Assembly (NCBI GenBank): GCA_963716585.1
Contig: CAVQTN010000004.1
Span: 62,001-126,000, forward strand
DNA from: JAICUY01 sp963716585
GTDB lineage: Bacteria > Chloroflexota > Limnocylindria > QHBO01
Reading direction: 5' to 3'
Length of the DNA: 64,000 nucleotides
Positions 34,744 to 45,403 of the stretch are shown in pieces; position 1 is the stretch's first letter; every line of letters starts with the position of its first letter. Position numbers and translations under genes: made by a program. Below the pieces are notes generated by a model. That model did not search any database. It was not told where the DNA came from and was given only the letters and a program-made list of their open reading frames with translations.

Positions 34744-35811
34744 ATGCGCATCGCGGTCGATGCCATGGGCGGCGATCACGCACCCCGCGAGGTTGTGCGC
34801 GGCGCGATCAACTACGCCGCGGCACATGCCGACGAGGTGATCCTGGTGGGTGACGTCCCGCGCCTCGAGCGTGAGGTCGCCGAGCACGGGCACGGCCGGC
34901 CGGCCAGTGTCCGTTTCGTCGACGGTCCCGAGGTCATCGAGATGGGCGAGGCCCCCGCATCCGCGCTGCGGTCGAAGCGTCGCGCCTCGATTCGGGTCGC
35001 CACCGACCTGGTGCGCAACGGGGAGGCCGATGCCGTGGTCAGTGCCGGCTCGACCGGTGCCCAGATGGCGGCTGCGATCCTGCGGCTGGGTCGCATCGAG
35101 GGAATCGATCGACCGGCGCTGCCGGCGCACATGGTCACTGCCAGCGGACCGATCATGCTGCTCGATGTCGGTGCCAACGTCGATTCGGATGCTGCCAACC
35201 TGCTGCAGTTCGCCGCCATGGGCGCCATCTTCGCCGAGCGCGTACTGAAGGTGGACCGGCCACGCGTTGGGCTGCTGAACATCGGCGAGGAGGCCGAGAA
35301 AGGCGACGCCCTGCGTCGCGAGGCGAACGCGCTGCTGTCTGCGGCCGACCTCAACTTCGTCGGCAACGTCGAGGCGCACGACATGATCGGCCATGCGGCC
35401 GACGTCGTCGTCTGCGACGGCTTCGTGGGCAACGTCGTGATCAAGCTCTTCGAGGGCCTGACCGGCTACATCTTCCGTTCGCTGCGCGCCGACCTACAGC
35501 AGGGTCCCATCGCCCCGCTGGCGCTGCTCGCGCTGAAGCCGGGCTTCGAGCGCATCAAGCAGCGCTTCGACTACGAGAAGTACGGCGGCTCGCCGCTGCT
35601 GGGGATCCGCGGGGTGAGCATCGTGACCCATGGTCGCGCCAAGGCGCGCATGGTGGAGCACGCCATCGGTGTCGCGTCAGATGCCGCGCGCGCCAGGATC
35701 CCCGAGGTCATCGCCGAGTGGAGTCGCAGCCACCCGGTCCTGCGTGCCACGAGTGGAGACAGCATGGCCGGTACCGAGACACTGGCCACCGGTCCGGGAG
35801 CCGGTAGCTGA
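34744..35811 (+). CDS. plsX: phosphate acyltransferase PlsX
   Basis: Makes acyl-phosphate from acyl-ACP for membrane phospholipids. 355 residues: MRIAVDAMGGDHAPREVV, SAGSTGAQMAAA, VGLLNIGEEAEKG, VVCDGFVGNVVIKLFEG, and the KYGGSPLLGI block. Followed 5 bases later by nusB; acpP lies just beyond. Confidence 0.96.
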   Translation: MRIAVDAMGGDHAPREVVRGAINYAAAHADEVILVGDVPRLEREVAEHGHGRPASVRFVDGPEVIEMGEAPASALRSKRRASIRVATDLVRNGEADAVVSAGSTGAQMAAAILRLGRIEGIDRPALPAHMVTASGPIMLLDVGANVDSDAANLLQFAAMGAIFAERVLKVDRPRVGLLNIGEEAEKGDALRREANALLSAADLNFVGNVEAHDMIGHAADVVVCDGFVGNVVIKLFEGLTGYIFRSLRADLQQGPIAPLALLALKPGFERIKQRFDYEKYGGSPLLGIRGVSIVTHGRAKARMVEHAIGVASDAARARIPEVIAEWSRSHPVLRATSGDSMAGTETLATGPGAGS

Positions 35812-35816
35812 CTTCC

Positions 35817-36260
35817 GTGGCGGTCCAGCAGCAGCCGGCGGCGCAGCATGGGTCGGGGCTGCGCGCGCGTCGCCTCGCACTGCTGGCCCTGTTCGAGGCC
35901 GAGTTCCGGCCGCGCCAGGCGGCGGCCGCGCTCGAGCGCCTGGCCGGCGAGCGTGATCTCGCCGACGAGGTCGTCGCCCATGCCCGGCGCATCGTGGCAG
36001 GGGTCGAGGAGCATCGCCAGCAGCTCGACGCGCGGATCACCGAAACGGCCCCCGCGATCCCGGTCGGCGAGCTCGGCAAAGTGGAGCGTACGATCCTGCG
36101 GAGCGCGCTCTACGAGGTGCTATACTCCGCCGCGACCCCGAGCGGGGAGGCGATCAGCGATGCCGTGTCCCTGGCCCGGATCTACGCCGGAGATGCGGCC
36201 CGCCGCCTCGTGAATGGCGTCCTGGGAAGCGTTTCTCGATCAACGGGTAGAGGTGTCTGA
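35817..36260 (+). CDS. nusB: transcription antitermination factor NusB
   Basis: All-helical RNA-binding protein that works with S10 in rRNA antitermination. 147 residues: RLALLALFEAEFRP at the start, KVERTILRSALYEVLY, and ISDAVSLARIYAGDAARRLVNGVLG. The family's usual Pro-Ile pattern near the fourth helix is kept in sense though diverged. GTG start. TATACT at 36121-36126 lies inside the coding region (Leu-Tyr-Ser codons) and could be an internal promoter for acpP-rnc-smc. Confidence 0.93.
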   Translation: MAVQQQPAAQHGSGLRARRLALLALFEAEFRPRQAAAALERLAGERDLADEVVAHARRIVAGVEEHRQQLDARITETAPAIPVGELGKVERTILRSALYEVLYSAATPSGEAISDAVSLARIYAGDAARRLVNGVLGSVSRSTGRGV

Positions 36261-36262
36261 CA

Positions 36263-36505
36263 GTGACCGACGGTACGACCTACGACCGGCTGAAGAAGCT
36301 CATCGTGGAGCAGCTGGGCGTTGACGAGGAGGAGGTGACGCCGCAGGCCTCCTTCGTCGAGGATCTCAACGCCGACTCGCTCGATCTCGTCGAGCTGATC
36401 ATGAGTCTCGAGGAAGAGTTCGGGATGGAGATCTCCGACGAGGACGCGGAGAAGATCCAGAAGGTCTCGGACGCCGTCGAGTACATCGAGGAGCACCAGC
36501 AGTAG
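36263..36505 (+). CDS. acpP: acyl carrier protein
   Basis: Carries fatty acyl chains on phosphopantetheine. 80 acidic residues with the modification site DLNADSLDLVELIMSLE (serine about residue 39). GTG start two bases after nusB. CoaD, which makes the prosthetic-group precursor, is 3 kb upstream. Confidence 0.96.
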   Translation: MTDGTTYDRLKKLIVEQLGVDEEEVTPQASFVEDLNADSLDLVELIMSLEEEFGMEISDEDAEKIQKVSDAVEYIEEHQQ

Positions 36506-36514
36506 CATTGCTCG

Positions 36515-37243
36515 ATGGTCATTCCGCGCATCGACGAGCTGGGTGACCGTCTCGGCATCGAGCTCCGAAACCCGGAAGCCATCCGACAGGCGTTCGTCCA
36601 CAGCTCGTACTTCAACGAGAACCCGCACGCGGTCTCCGGCCACAACGAGCGGCTCGAGTTCCTCGGCGATGCGGTCATCGGCCTGATCGTCAGCCGGTTC
36701 CTGTACGAGCGCTATCCCGATGAGGACGAGGGCTTCCTGACGGCCCGCCGCGCAGCGCTGGTCAACCGCGATGCCCTGGCGTCGCTGGCCCTCCAGCTCG
36801 GGCTGGACGGCTACCTCCTTCTCGGCCGGGGAGAGGCGGAGGCAGGCGGGGCAGCTCGTCCGTCCCTCCTTGCGGCGACCTTCGAGGCGGTCGCCGGTGC
36901 CATCTTTCTGAGCGATGGGATGAACGTCATGCGTGACTGGCTGCGCCCCATCCTCGAGGAGCGCATCGACCTGTCCGGCGACGGCGACGGTCCGCCCAAG
37001 TCGGCCAAGAGCCGCCTCCAGGAGTGGACCCAGCGGCATCGACATACCAAGCCGCGCTACGACCTGCTGAGCACGGCTGGGCCACCCCATGAGCAGACCT
37101 TCACGGTCGCCGCGCTGGTAGATGGCAAGCCGCTGGCGACCGGGGAGGGATCGAGCCGGCAGCGCGCCGAGGAAGACGCGGCCGCGGCGGCCCTCGGGGA
37201 GCTTGCCCGCCAGGCCAGCACCGCGCTGCCGGGCGAACGGTGA
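36515..37243 (+). CDS. rnc: ribonuclease III
   Basis: Cleaves double-stranded RNA in rRNA processing. 242 residues: signature HNERLEFLGDAVIGLIVS with catalytic acids, a second acidic helix ATFEAVAGAIFLSDG, then the double-strand RNA-binding domain (about 160-232, SRLQEWTQRHRHTKPRY to RQRAEEDAAAAAL). Overlaps smc by 4 bases. Confidence 0.96.
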   Translation: MVIPRIDELGDRLGIELRNPEAIRQAFVHSSYFNENPHAVSGHNERLEFLGDAVIGLIVSRFLYERYPDEDEGFLTARRAALVNRDALASLALQLGLDGYLLLGRGEAEAGGAARPSLLAATFEAVAGAIFLSDGMNVMRDWLRPILEERIDLSGDGDGPPKSAKSRLQEWTQRHRHTKPRYDLLSTAGPPHEQTFTVAALVDGKPLATGEGSSRQRAEEDAAAAALGELARQASTALPGER

Positions 37244-40200
37244 GCCGCCTCCGCGAGCTGCGGCTCCACGGCTTCAAGACCTTCGCCGATCCGACCCGTT
37301 TCGTCTTCGAACCGGGTGTCAACGCGGTCATCGGTCCGAACGGCAGCGGCAAGAGCAACATGGCCGATGCCGTGCGCTGGGTGCTCGGCGAGCAGTCGAA
37401 CCGCTCGCTCAGGACACGCAAGTCGGACGACGTCATCTTTGCCGGTTCGCAGCAGCGCAAGCCGCAGGGCATGGCGGAGGCAGTGCTGATGCTCGACAAC
37501 GCCGATGGCTGGCTGCCGATCGACTTCGCCGAAGTGAGCATCGGCCGGCGTGCCTACCGCTCGGGCGAGAGCGAGTACCTGGTGAACGGTGCGCGTGCGC
37601 GCCTGCGGGACGTCGTCGCGCTGCTGGGGGAGGGGCGGCTGGGCGCCAACGAGCTGGTGGTGGTGGGACAGGGGACCGTCGATGCCGCGCTCTCCCTGCG
37701 ACCCGAGGAGCGCCGCCAGCTGTTCGAAGAGGCCGCCGGCGTGAAGAACCTGCAGGTGCGCAAGAACGAGGCGCTCGCGCGGCTGGGCAAGGCGCGTGAC
37801 AACCTGACTCGGGTCGGCGATCTGGCCGCTGAGCTGAAGCCACAGGTTCGGCGGCTTGCTCTCCAGGCCCAGCACCAGCAGGAGCACGACGATCTCCTGC
37901 GGCGAGCGCGGGCGATGGTCGGCGAGTCGCATCGCCGTCGCGAGCGCTCGGCGCGCGATGGCCTTGGCGAAGCGCGCCGCGCCGCGGCATCGGCGGAGGC
38001 GTCGCTCGAGGCCCTGCAAACCGAGCACCGGAAAGCACGGACAGCGCTCGACGCCGCCGAGGAACGCTACTGGGATGCCGAAAAGGCGGCGCGCGATGCG
38101 GGGCGCAGCGGGGAGGCGACGCGCGAGACCGTCCTCCGTGCGGAGAATCGCCTCGAGTCGCTCGCCGCACGTCGAGACGAGCTGGCGGCGGCGCTCGAGG
38201 GTGGTGAGCGGGACGCGGCGGAGCTCGAGGCATTGCTGGCGGCCCCACAGTTCGCCGGACTGGACGGGACACTCGAGCCCGTCATCCACCAGGCGCGAAT
38301 CGCCGAGGCTGCCTGGCAGGCCGCCATCACCGAGCTCACGGCGGCCGATGCGCGCCTGCTGGCCGCCGAGGATGCACTCGCCGAGGCGCGCCAGCAGGGC
38401 GCGGAATGGCTCGCCGCCCGCGCGCGACGCCAGGAGGCACGCACCGTGGCGCAGGCACGCCGCGAGCGGCTCGAGCCGGAGATCGAGAAGGCCAGCATCG
38501 CACTCGAGGCGTCGAGAGCGGAGCTGGACGCTGCCCGAACCGGGCATGTGTCGGCGTCCGGCGTGCGCGAGGCTGCCGAGCATCTGCTGGCAGGCGCGAC
38601 CGGCGCATTGACGGAGGCGCAGCGGACAGCGCTCGCGGCGCGTGAGGCAGACAGCGAGGTCAGGTCACGCAGCCAGGCGATCCGCAGCGAGCTGGCGGCG
38701 CTGCAGGACCGCGCCGATCCCGGCAGCCGGCTGAGCGGACGCCTGGTGGCCGATGGCTGGGAGCTCCTGCTCGACGCGCTCGACGCGCCGGAGGAGGCGT
38801 GGCCGGCGATCGAGGCACTCGTCGGCGGCGAGCTCGGTGAGGCACTGCTGTGGCGTGACGACGATCCCGCGCCCCGGCTCAGCGCGACGCGCGGCAGCGC
38901 TCGGCTGCTGCGCCAGGCACGCGGCGAGCCGGGCGGTCGCGACGACGCGCTGCGTGCGGTCGGCGCGAAGGCGACGCTGGCGGAGTGGATCGGCATGGCC
39001 GATGCGCCGGAGGTCCTGCGCCGCACGGCCGTCGCCCCGGATCTGGCGGCGCTGCGCTCCGGTTGGGCACGGCTCCCGGAGGGCTGGCTGGCGGTCACGC
39101 CCACGGGCGACCTGGCCGATGGACGCGGCGTGCTCACGCTTCACGGTCGCGCCGAGCCGGCGGGTGGCAGCGCGGCGCGACGCCACGCTCGCCGGCGGGA
39201 GCTGAGCGCTGCGCTGGCAAGCCTGGCTGTCGAGCAGCAGCGCCTGGCGGGCGAGGTCGAGGCGTCGTCATCCGTGCTGGCAGCGGCCGAGCGGGCGCTG
39301 CGCGAGGCGCGCGTGAGCCTTGCCGCGGCTGAGCGCATCGAGCGGGAGGCCGCCGCCGCACTGGAGGCGCTCGAGGCGCGCCACGCGCACAGCGAGCGGG
39401 AGCTGCGGGACCTCGCTCGCCAGCTCGACGAGGTTCGCGCCGCTCGGATGACGGACGACGATGCGGCGCGGAGCGAGGGCGGGCCGTCGACTGCCCTGGA
39501 CGGCCTGGTCGCGGCGGCGGTCGAGGCACGCCGCCAGCGCGACGCGTCCGCCCTGCGCCGGGACATGGCACGCGGCGCCTGGTCCGACGCGCGGCAGGCA
39601 GCCGAGACGGCCGAGGCGCGCACCGCCGGAGAACGCCGCGAGCGACCGGTCCACGAAGCGCGCCTGGCGCAGCTGCGCGCGGACCTTCCGGCGCGACGTG
39701 CATCGCTGGCCGGCGTCGAGGACGAGCTGGTCGTGGCCGAACAGGCAGCCGGGCTGGCGCGGCGCGAGCACGAGCGCGCGGTCGAGAGCCGTGCCGCGGC
39801 CGACGCGAGAAGGGAGCAGCTTCGGGGAGAGCTCCGCGAGCTCGAGCACGGCATCGGCGACGCCGGCGAGGCGCTGGGTGAGCTCGAGCGGGCGGCCCAG
39901 GCGGCGATCGTCCGGGTATCGCGCCAGGAAGAGGCGCTCGGAGCCCTGGCGCGGGAGCGCGAGCTCGCGCTCGAGGGATTGCCGGATGCCGCCGGGCAGC
40001 GGGACGAGTCCGAGCCGGTGGCCGATGCGCAAGTCGAGGACGTGCTGGCATCCGAGCTCGCGGCGCTCGACGATGCGACACTGGAGACCGAGCTGCGCCG
40101 TGTGCGCCGAACGCTCGGGCAGATCGGCTCGGTGAACCCCTTTGCGGTCGAGGAGCATCGCGAGCTCGCGGCGCGCCTCGAGGAGCTGACCAGCCAGGAT

Positions 40201-40743
40201 GCCGACCTGAGCGGCGCCATCGGCTCGACCGAAGAGCTGCTCGGCCGGCTCGACCTGGAGATCGGTGAACGCTTCAACGCCGCGTTCGCCGCCATCGGCG
40301 AGCGTTTCGACGAGTTCTGCCAACTGCTGTTTGATGGCGGATCGGCTTCGCTGCAGATGAGCGATGGCAGCGACGGCGAGCCTCCGGGCGGCATCGAGAT
40401 CGTGGTCCGGCCACCGGGCAAGCGACTTCAGCGCCTGGCAATGCTTTCCGGCGGCGAGCGGGCGCTGACCGGCGTGGCACTGCTGTTCGCCATGCTGAGC
40501 GTCAACCCGGTGCCCTTCTGTATCCTGGACGAGGTCGACGCGGCGCTCGACGAGGCGAACATCGGCCGTTTCGCCGAGGCGCTTCACAAGCTCAGCGAGA
40601 CGACCGACTTCGTGGTCATCACCCATAACCGCGCCACCATCGAGGTCGCCGACACGATCTACGGAGTGACCATGACCGATGCCGCGGTGAGCCGCATCCT
40701 GTCGCTGCGCCTGGCGGATATCCCGCTCGAGGTGAGCGCCTAG
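37240..40743 (+). CDS. smc: chromosome segregation protein SMC
   Basis: Condensin-type ATPase for chromosome organisation. 1167 residues: head with Walker A GPNGSGKSN (33-41), long coiled coils rich in Ala/Glu/Arg (about 170-490 and 660-990), a hinge (about 510-640) and C-terminal head with signature LSGGERAL and Walker B FCILDEVDAALDEAN. The hinge region (DRADPGSRLSGRLVADGWE) is divergent, and no conserved glycine pattern was checked. GTG start overlapping rnc; ftsY begins directly after the stop. Confidence 0.95.
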   Translation: MSRLRELRLHGFKTFADPTRFVFEPGVNAVIGPNGSGKSNMADAVRWVLGEQSNRSLRTRKSDDVIFAGSQQRKPQGMAEAVLMLDNADGWLPIDFAEVSIGRRAYRSGESEYLVNGARARLRDVVALLGEGRLGANELVVVGQGTVDAALSLRPEERRQLFEEAAGVKNLQVRKNEALARLGKARDNLTRVGDLAAELKPQVRRLALQAQHQQEHDDLLRRARAMVGESHRRRERSARDGLGEARRAAASAEASLEALQTEHRKARTALDAAEERYWDAEKAARDAGRSGEATRETVLRAENRLESLAARRDELAAALEGGERDAAELEALLAAPQFAGLDGTLEPVIHQARIAEAAWQAAITELTAADARLLAAEDALAEARQQGAEWLAARARRQEARTVAQARRERLEPEIEKASIALEASRAELDAARTGHVSASGVREAAEHLLAGATGALTEAQRTALAAREADSEVRSRSQAIRSELAALQDRADPGSRLSGRLVADGWELLLDALDAPEEAWPAIEALVGGELGEALLWRDDDPAPRLSATRGSARLLRQARGEPGGRDDALRAVGAKATLAEWIGMADAPEVLRRTAVAPDLAALRSGWARLPEGWLAVTPTGDLADGRGVLTLHGRAEPAGGSAARRHARRRELSAALASLAVEQQRLAGEVEASSSVLAAAERALREARVSLAAAERIEREAAAALEALEARHAHSERELRDLARQLDEVRAARMTDDDAARSEGGPSTALDGLVAAAVEARRQRDASALRRDMARGAWSDARQAAETAEARTAGERRERPVHEARLAQLRADLPARRASLAGVEDELVVAEQAAGLARREHERAVESRAAADARREQLRGELRELEHGIGDAGEALGELERAAQAAIVRVSRQEEALGALARERELALEGLPDAAGQRDESEPVADAQVEDVLASELAALDDATLETELRRVRRTLGQIGSVNPFAVEEHRELAARLEELTSQDADLSGAIGSTEELLGRLDLEIGERFNAAFAAIGERFDEFCQLLFDGGSASLQMSDGSDGEPPGGIEIVVRPPGKRLQRLAMLSGGERALTGVALLFAMLSVNPVPFCILDEVDAALDEANIGRFAEALHKLSETTDFVVITHNRATIEVADTIYGVTMTDAAVSRILSLRLADIPLEVSA

Positions 40744-41772
40744 ATGTTTCGGCGACGCCGCGACCCTGCGTCCCCAAGCGTGCCGCTGGAGGGTGAGGAG
40801 TCGATGAAGGTTGCTCCCCCCACGTCCCAACCGCCGCCACTCTCCGCGACGGTCGTCCGTCCACCGCGCCAGGCGGGCGGCATGGGCCTGCGTCCTCGAC
40901 CCGGCGGCCTGGGCGCCCGCCTGCGATCAATCCTGGGCGTCGGCGTGCCCGCCAGCGAGGCAACCTGGGACGAGGTGGAGGAGGCGTTGATCGCGGCCGA
41001 CGTTGGCGCCACCACGACACTCGAGCTCGTCGACGCTGCGCGTGAGCGGGTGCACCGAAACGGCGGTCGCGGCGGCGACGACGTGCGGCGGGCGCTCGCC
41101 GACGAGGTGCGGGAGCGGCTGGAGCGAGTGGGCTCCGGGCGGTTCGAGCTCGGTCCCGCCCCATCGGTGATCCTGTTCGTGGGTGTCAACGGCAGCGGCA
41201 AGACGACGAGCATCGCCAAGCTCGCGGCCCGCCTGCGGGGCGAGGGCCACAGCGTGCTGCTGGCCGCCGGCGACACGTTCCGCGCCGCGGCGATCGAGCA
41301 GCTGCGCATCTGGGGCGAGCGTATTGGTGTGACCGTCGTGGCGCAGCGCGCCGGCGCCGATCCCAGTGCTGTCGCCTTCGATGCCATGGCCGCGGCCGAG
41401 TCACGAGGTGTCGACGCCGTCCTGATCGACACCGCGGGCAGGCTGCAGAACAAGACTCAGCTGATGAGCGAGCTCGCCAAGATGCGGCGGGTCATCGGCC
41501 GCCGGTCGGACGGCCAGCCGCGGCACGTCTTCCTGGTGCTGGATGCAACGACCGGCCAGAACGGCCTCTCCCAGGCCGAGGCGTTCGGTGCCGAGGCGGG
41601 TGTCACCGGCATCGTGCTGACCAAGCTCGACGGCAGCGCCAAGGGAGGCGTGGCGGTCGCCGTGGCCGATCGTCTGGGGTTGCCGATCGTCTTCGCCGGG
41701 GTGGGAGAGGAGCTCGACGGCCTCGCTCCGTTCGACCCGGAGGCATACGTCGAGTGGTTGTTCGCAGCCTGA
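40744..41772 (+). CDS. ftsY: signal recognition particle receptor FtsY
   Basis: Membrane-associated GTPase that docks SRP-ribosome complexes. 342 residues: a Pro/Arg-rich N-terminal extension (about 1-50), the N domain, then G motifs GVNGSGKTT, AGDTFRAAAIEQL, IDTAGRLQNK, TKLDGSAKGG, and GVGEELDGLAPF. Starts on the base after the smc stop without its own visible ribosome binding site. Confidence 0.96.
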   Translation: MFRRRRDPASPSVPLEGEESMKVAPPTSQPPPLSATVVRPPRQAGGMGLRPRPGGLGARLRSILGVGVPASEATWDEVEEALIAADVGATTTLELVDAARERVHRNGGRGGDDVRRALADEVRERLERVGSGRFELGPAPSVILFVGVNGSGKTTSIAKLAARLRGEGHSVLLAAGDTFRAAAIEQLRIWGERIGVTVVAQRAGADPSAVAFDAMAAAESRGVDAVLIDTAGRLQNKTQLMSELAKMRRVIGRRSDGQPRHVFLVLDATTGQNGLSQAEAFGAEAGVTGIVLTKLDGSAKGGVAVAVADRLGLPIVFAGVGEELDGLAPFDPEAYVEWLFAA

Positions 41773-41790
41773 GCACGCGTCCGCCGGGCG

Positions 41791-41819
41791 TTGCCGGTCG
41801 ATCCGACGGGTAGTAGCAT
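41791..41819 (+). promoter_or_regulatory. promoter of ffh
   Basis: TTGCCG (41791-41796), 17-base spacer, TAGCAT (41814-41819); leader of about 50 bases. Confidence 0.5.
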
Positions 41820-41875
41820 GGGCCGCTCCGCGTCGCTCCTCGGCGCCTGACACCAAGCTCCGTACGGTCCACTTC

Positions 41876-43216
<1,341 letters not shown>

Positions 43217-43219
43217 CGC

Positions 43220-44785
43220 ATGCAACGGCTCGTCGTCGCGCTCACGACGCTGCTGGCGCTGGTCGGCGCCACGGTGGTCGGCGGCTACCTGCTCTTCTTC
43301 AGCGCCTCGACCGACCGGGCAGCCGCCGTCGTGCCGGCGGACGCCCCGATCTACGTCAACGTGTACCTCCAGCCCTCATCGGCGCAGCTGATGAACCTGG
43401 GCGGCCTCCTCGGGCGGCTGCCAGGTTTCGCCGACCAGGCAGCACTCGATGCCAAGATCGACGAATCGGTGCAGCAGCTGTTGGCGGGCTCGGGACTCGA
43501 CTACCGGCGCGACGTGAAGCCCTGGCTCGGAGATCAGCTGGCGGTGGCGGTGACGCCGAGCGGCACGAATCCCGACGACCTCAAGACGCTGCTCGTCGCG
43601 GCGGTGAAGGATCGCCCGCTGGCCGATGACGCACTTTCCCGAGTGGTCGCCGCCGAGGGGGCCGCGCCCTCGCAGGAATCCTACCGGGACGTGACGCTAT
43701 CCGTGGGCGCCACAGAGACACATGTCTTCCTGGCGGACGGCAGCCTGCTGGTGCTCGGCAGCGATGCCGAACAGGTCCGCGCGGCGATCGATGCCTCCTC
43801 CGGGCGCGCTCCGGCGCTCGGCAGTGAAGCGGGATTTCGGACGGCCATGGGACGACTGCCGAGCGACCGTTTGGCATCGGTCTACGTCGACCTCGACAGG
43901 CTTGCACAGGCCGGCGGGATGTCCGGCGATCTGGCCGGCTTCTCGACGGCCAGCCTGGCGCTCGTCGCCGAGCAGGACGGGCTGGCCCTCGTCGGCCAGG
44001 CGCCATTCGACCAGGCGACCGCTGGCGCGTCCGCGCGGACCGGCTTCGCGCTGTCGACCGAACCCTCGAGCCTCTCCGACTGGATGCCGGCCGACACGCA
44101 GGCGGAGGCGGTCATCTTCAACCTGCGGCAGTGGCTCGAGGATGCCGAGGCACAGATCGGTGCGCAGAACGGTGCCGACCAGCTGGCGCAGGCGATCGCC
44201 CAGGCTCGAGCGGTGATCGCGTTCGGCCTGGGGCTCAACGTCGACCAGGACCTGCTGCCGCTGCTCGACCGTGAATCGGCGGTCGCGGTCAGTGGCCTGG
44301 GTGGCACGCTGCCCCACGGTCAACTCCTGCTGCGTCCATCGGATCCCGACGCGGCGCAGGCCGCGCTCGACCGGATCCGCGAGGCCCTGCGGCAACGTGG
44401 CGCGCTGGTGAGCAGCGACGACGTTGCGGGGACGAGCATTACGACGATCCAGGTGCCGCAGACCGGGTCGCTGGCCTACGCCCTGTCGGACGGGGTGATC
44501 GTGGTGGGGCTGACGGCCGACGACGTCCTGGCGGCGGTGAATGCTCACGGCAGCGGCAAGACGCTCGGCGCATCGGCCGGCTACCAGAAGACATTCAAGG
44601 TCGCCGGGGGCCGCGGCGGCAATGAGCTGTACGTCGATCTGCCCCATCTGTTGGGCGCGCTCGGCGGCGCCGTTCAGCTGCCGACCGATACTCGCGATAT
44701 CCTCCAGCATGTGACCGGCGTCGGGCTGAGCCTGCCGGCTCGTGAGGATCGCATTGAATTCCACGCGGTCGCAACCATCGAATGA
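43220..44785 (+). CDS. DUF3352 family exported or membrane-anchored protein
   Basis: Unknown function. 521 residues with one N-terminal hydrophobic segment (about 5-27), then an extracytoplasmic region starting VVPADAPIYVNVYLQPSSAQ, the usual opening of DUF3352. Two similar halves are suggested by paired stretches LADGSLLVLGSDAEQVRAAI and ALSDGVIVVGLTADDVLAAV. No catalytic motif or cysteine cluster. Three bases after ffh, so co-transcription is likely. Confidence 0.8.
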   Translation: MQRLVVALTTLLALVGATVVGGYLLFFSASTDRAAAVVPADAPIYVNVYLQPSSAQLMNLGGLLGRLPGFADQAALDAKIDESVQQLLAGSGLDYRRDVKPWLGDQLAVAVTPSGTNPDDLKTLLVAAVKDRPLADDALSRVVAAEGAAPSQESYRDVTLSVGATETHVFLADGSLLVLGSDAEQVRAAIDASSGRAPALGSEAGFRTAMGRLPSDRLASVYVDLDRLAQAGGMSGDLAGFSTASLALVAEQDGLALVGQAPFDQATAGASARTGFALSTEPSSLSDWMPADTQAEAVIFNLRQWLEDAEAQIGAQNGADQLAQAIAQARAVIAFGLGLNVDQDLLPLLDRESAVAVSGLGGTLPHGQLLLRPSDPDAAQAALDRIREALRQRGALVSSDDVAGTSITTIQVPQTGSLAYALSDGVIVVGLTADDVLAAVNAHGSGKTLGASAGYQKTFKVAGGRGGNELYVDLPHLLGALGGAVQLPTDTRDILQHVTGVGLSLPAREDRIEFHAVATIE

Positions 44786-44837
44786 CCGCGCCAATCACGC
44801 AGCGACTGGCTGACACCACAGAGAGGTAGACGACACT

Positions 44838-45170
44838 TTGGCAGTACGCATTCGACTGACGCGGGTAGGGGCCACCAAGCGCCCTTCGTACCGGGTCATC
44901 GTCATCGATGGCCGGCGAGCGCGCGACGGGCGGGCGCTCGAGATCCTGGGCTTCTACAACCCGTTGACCGATCCCGCGACCGTGCAGATCGACGCCGACA
45001 AGCTGAACGCCTGGATTGCGAAGGGCGCTCAGCCATCCGAGACCGTGGTGAAGCTGATGCGGCAGGCTGGCATCGGAGAGGTGGCCGCGGCCGCCCCGCC
45101 GGCCGCCAGGAAGCCCCGCGCGCGCAAGCCGAAGGTCGAGGCGGCGAGCGAAGCGGCGGTGACCAAGTGA
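44838..45170 (+). CDS. rpsP: 30S ribosomal protein S16
   Basis: 110 residues: AVRIRLTRVGATKRPSYRVI, GFYNPLTDPATVQID, and a basic/Ala-rich tail (about 80-110) beyond the usual core. TTG start behind GAGAGGTAG. First gene of rpsP-khpA-rimM-trmD, a standard order. Confidence 0.96.
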   Translation: MAVRIRLTRVGATKRPSYRVIVIDGRRARDGRALEILGFYNPLTDPATVQIDADKLNAWIAKGAQPSETVVKLMRQAGIGEVAAAAPPAARKPRARKPKVEAASEAAVTK

Positions 45171-45403
45171 AGGACTTCCTCGACTACGTTGCTCGCGCGC
45201 TGGTCGACAACCCGGAGGGCGTCCACATCGACGTCGAGGAGCGCGGCGACGAAGTCGAGCTGACGCTCAGTGTCGACGAGGGCGACATGGGCCGGGTCAT
45301 CGGTCGCGACGGCCGGATCGCCAACGCCATCCGCAGCCTGCTGCGGGTCATGGGCTCGCGCGACGGCCGACGGGTCGAGCTGGAGATCGTCCCCAACGAC
45401 TGA
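45167..45403 (+). CDS. khpA: KH-domain RNA-binding protein KhpA
   Basis: Small RNA chaperone; with KhpB it affects division and envelope genes in Gram-positives. 78 residues with one KH fold and the GxxG loop in RVIGRDGRIANAIRSLL. The GTG start overlaps rpsP by 4 bases. Contains, in another frame, the region where rimM would begin. Confidence 0.93.
   Translation: MKDFLDYVARALVDNPEGVHIDVEERGDEVELTLSVDEGDMGRVIGRDGRIANAIRSLLRVMGSRDGRRVELEIVPND

Noticed and set aside
36121..36126. TATACT inside nusB as a firm promoter for acpP-rnc-smc
   Set aside because: It encodes Leu-Tyr-Ser in a conserved helix and no -35 is present; kept only as a remark in the nusB entry.
39268..40830. 520-codon minus-strand frame opposite smc
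   Set aside because: Antisense shadow produced by the coiled-coil codon pattern of smc.
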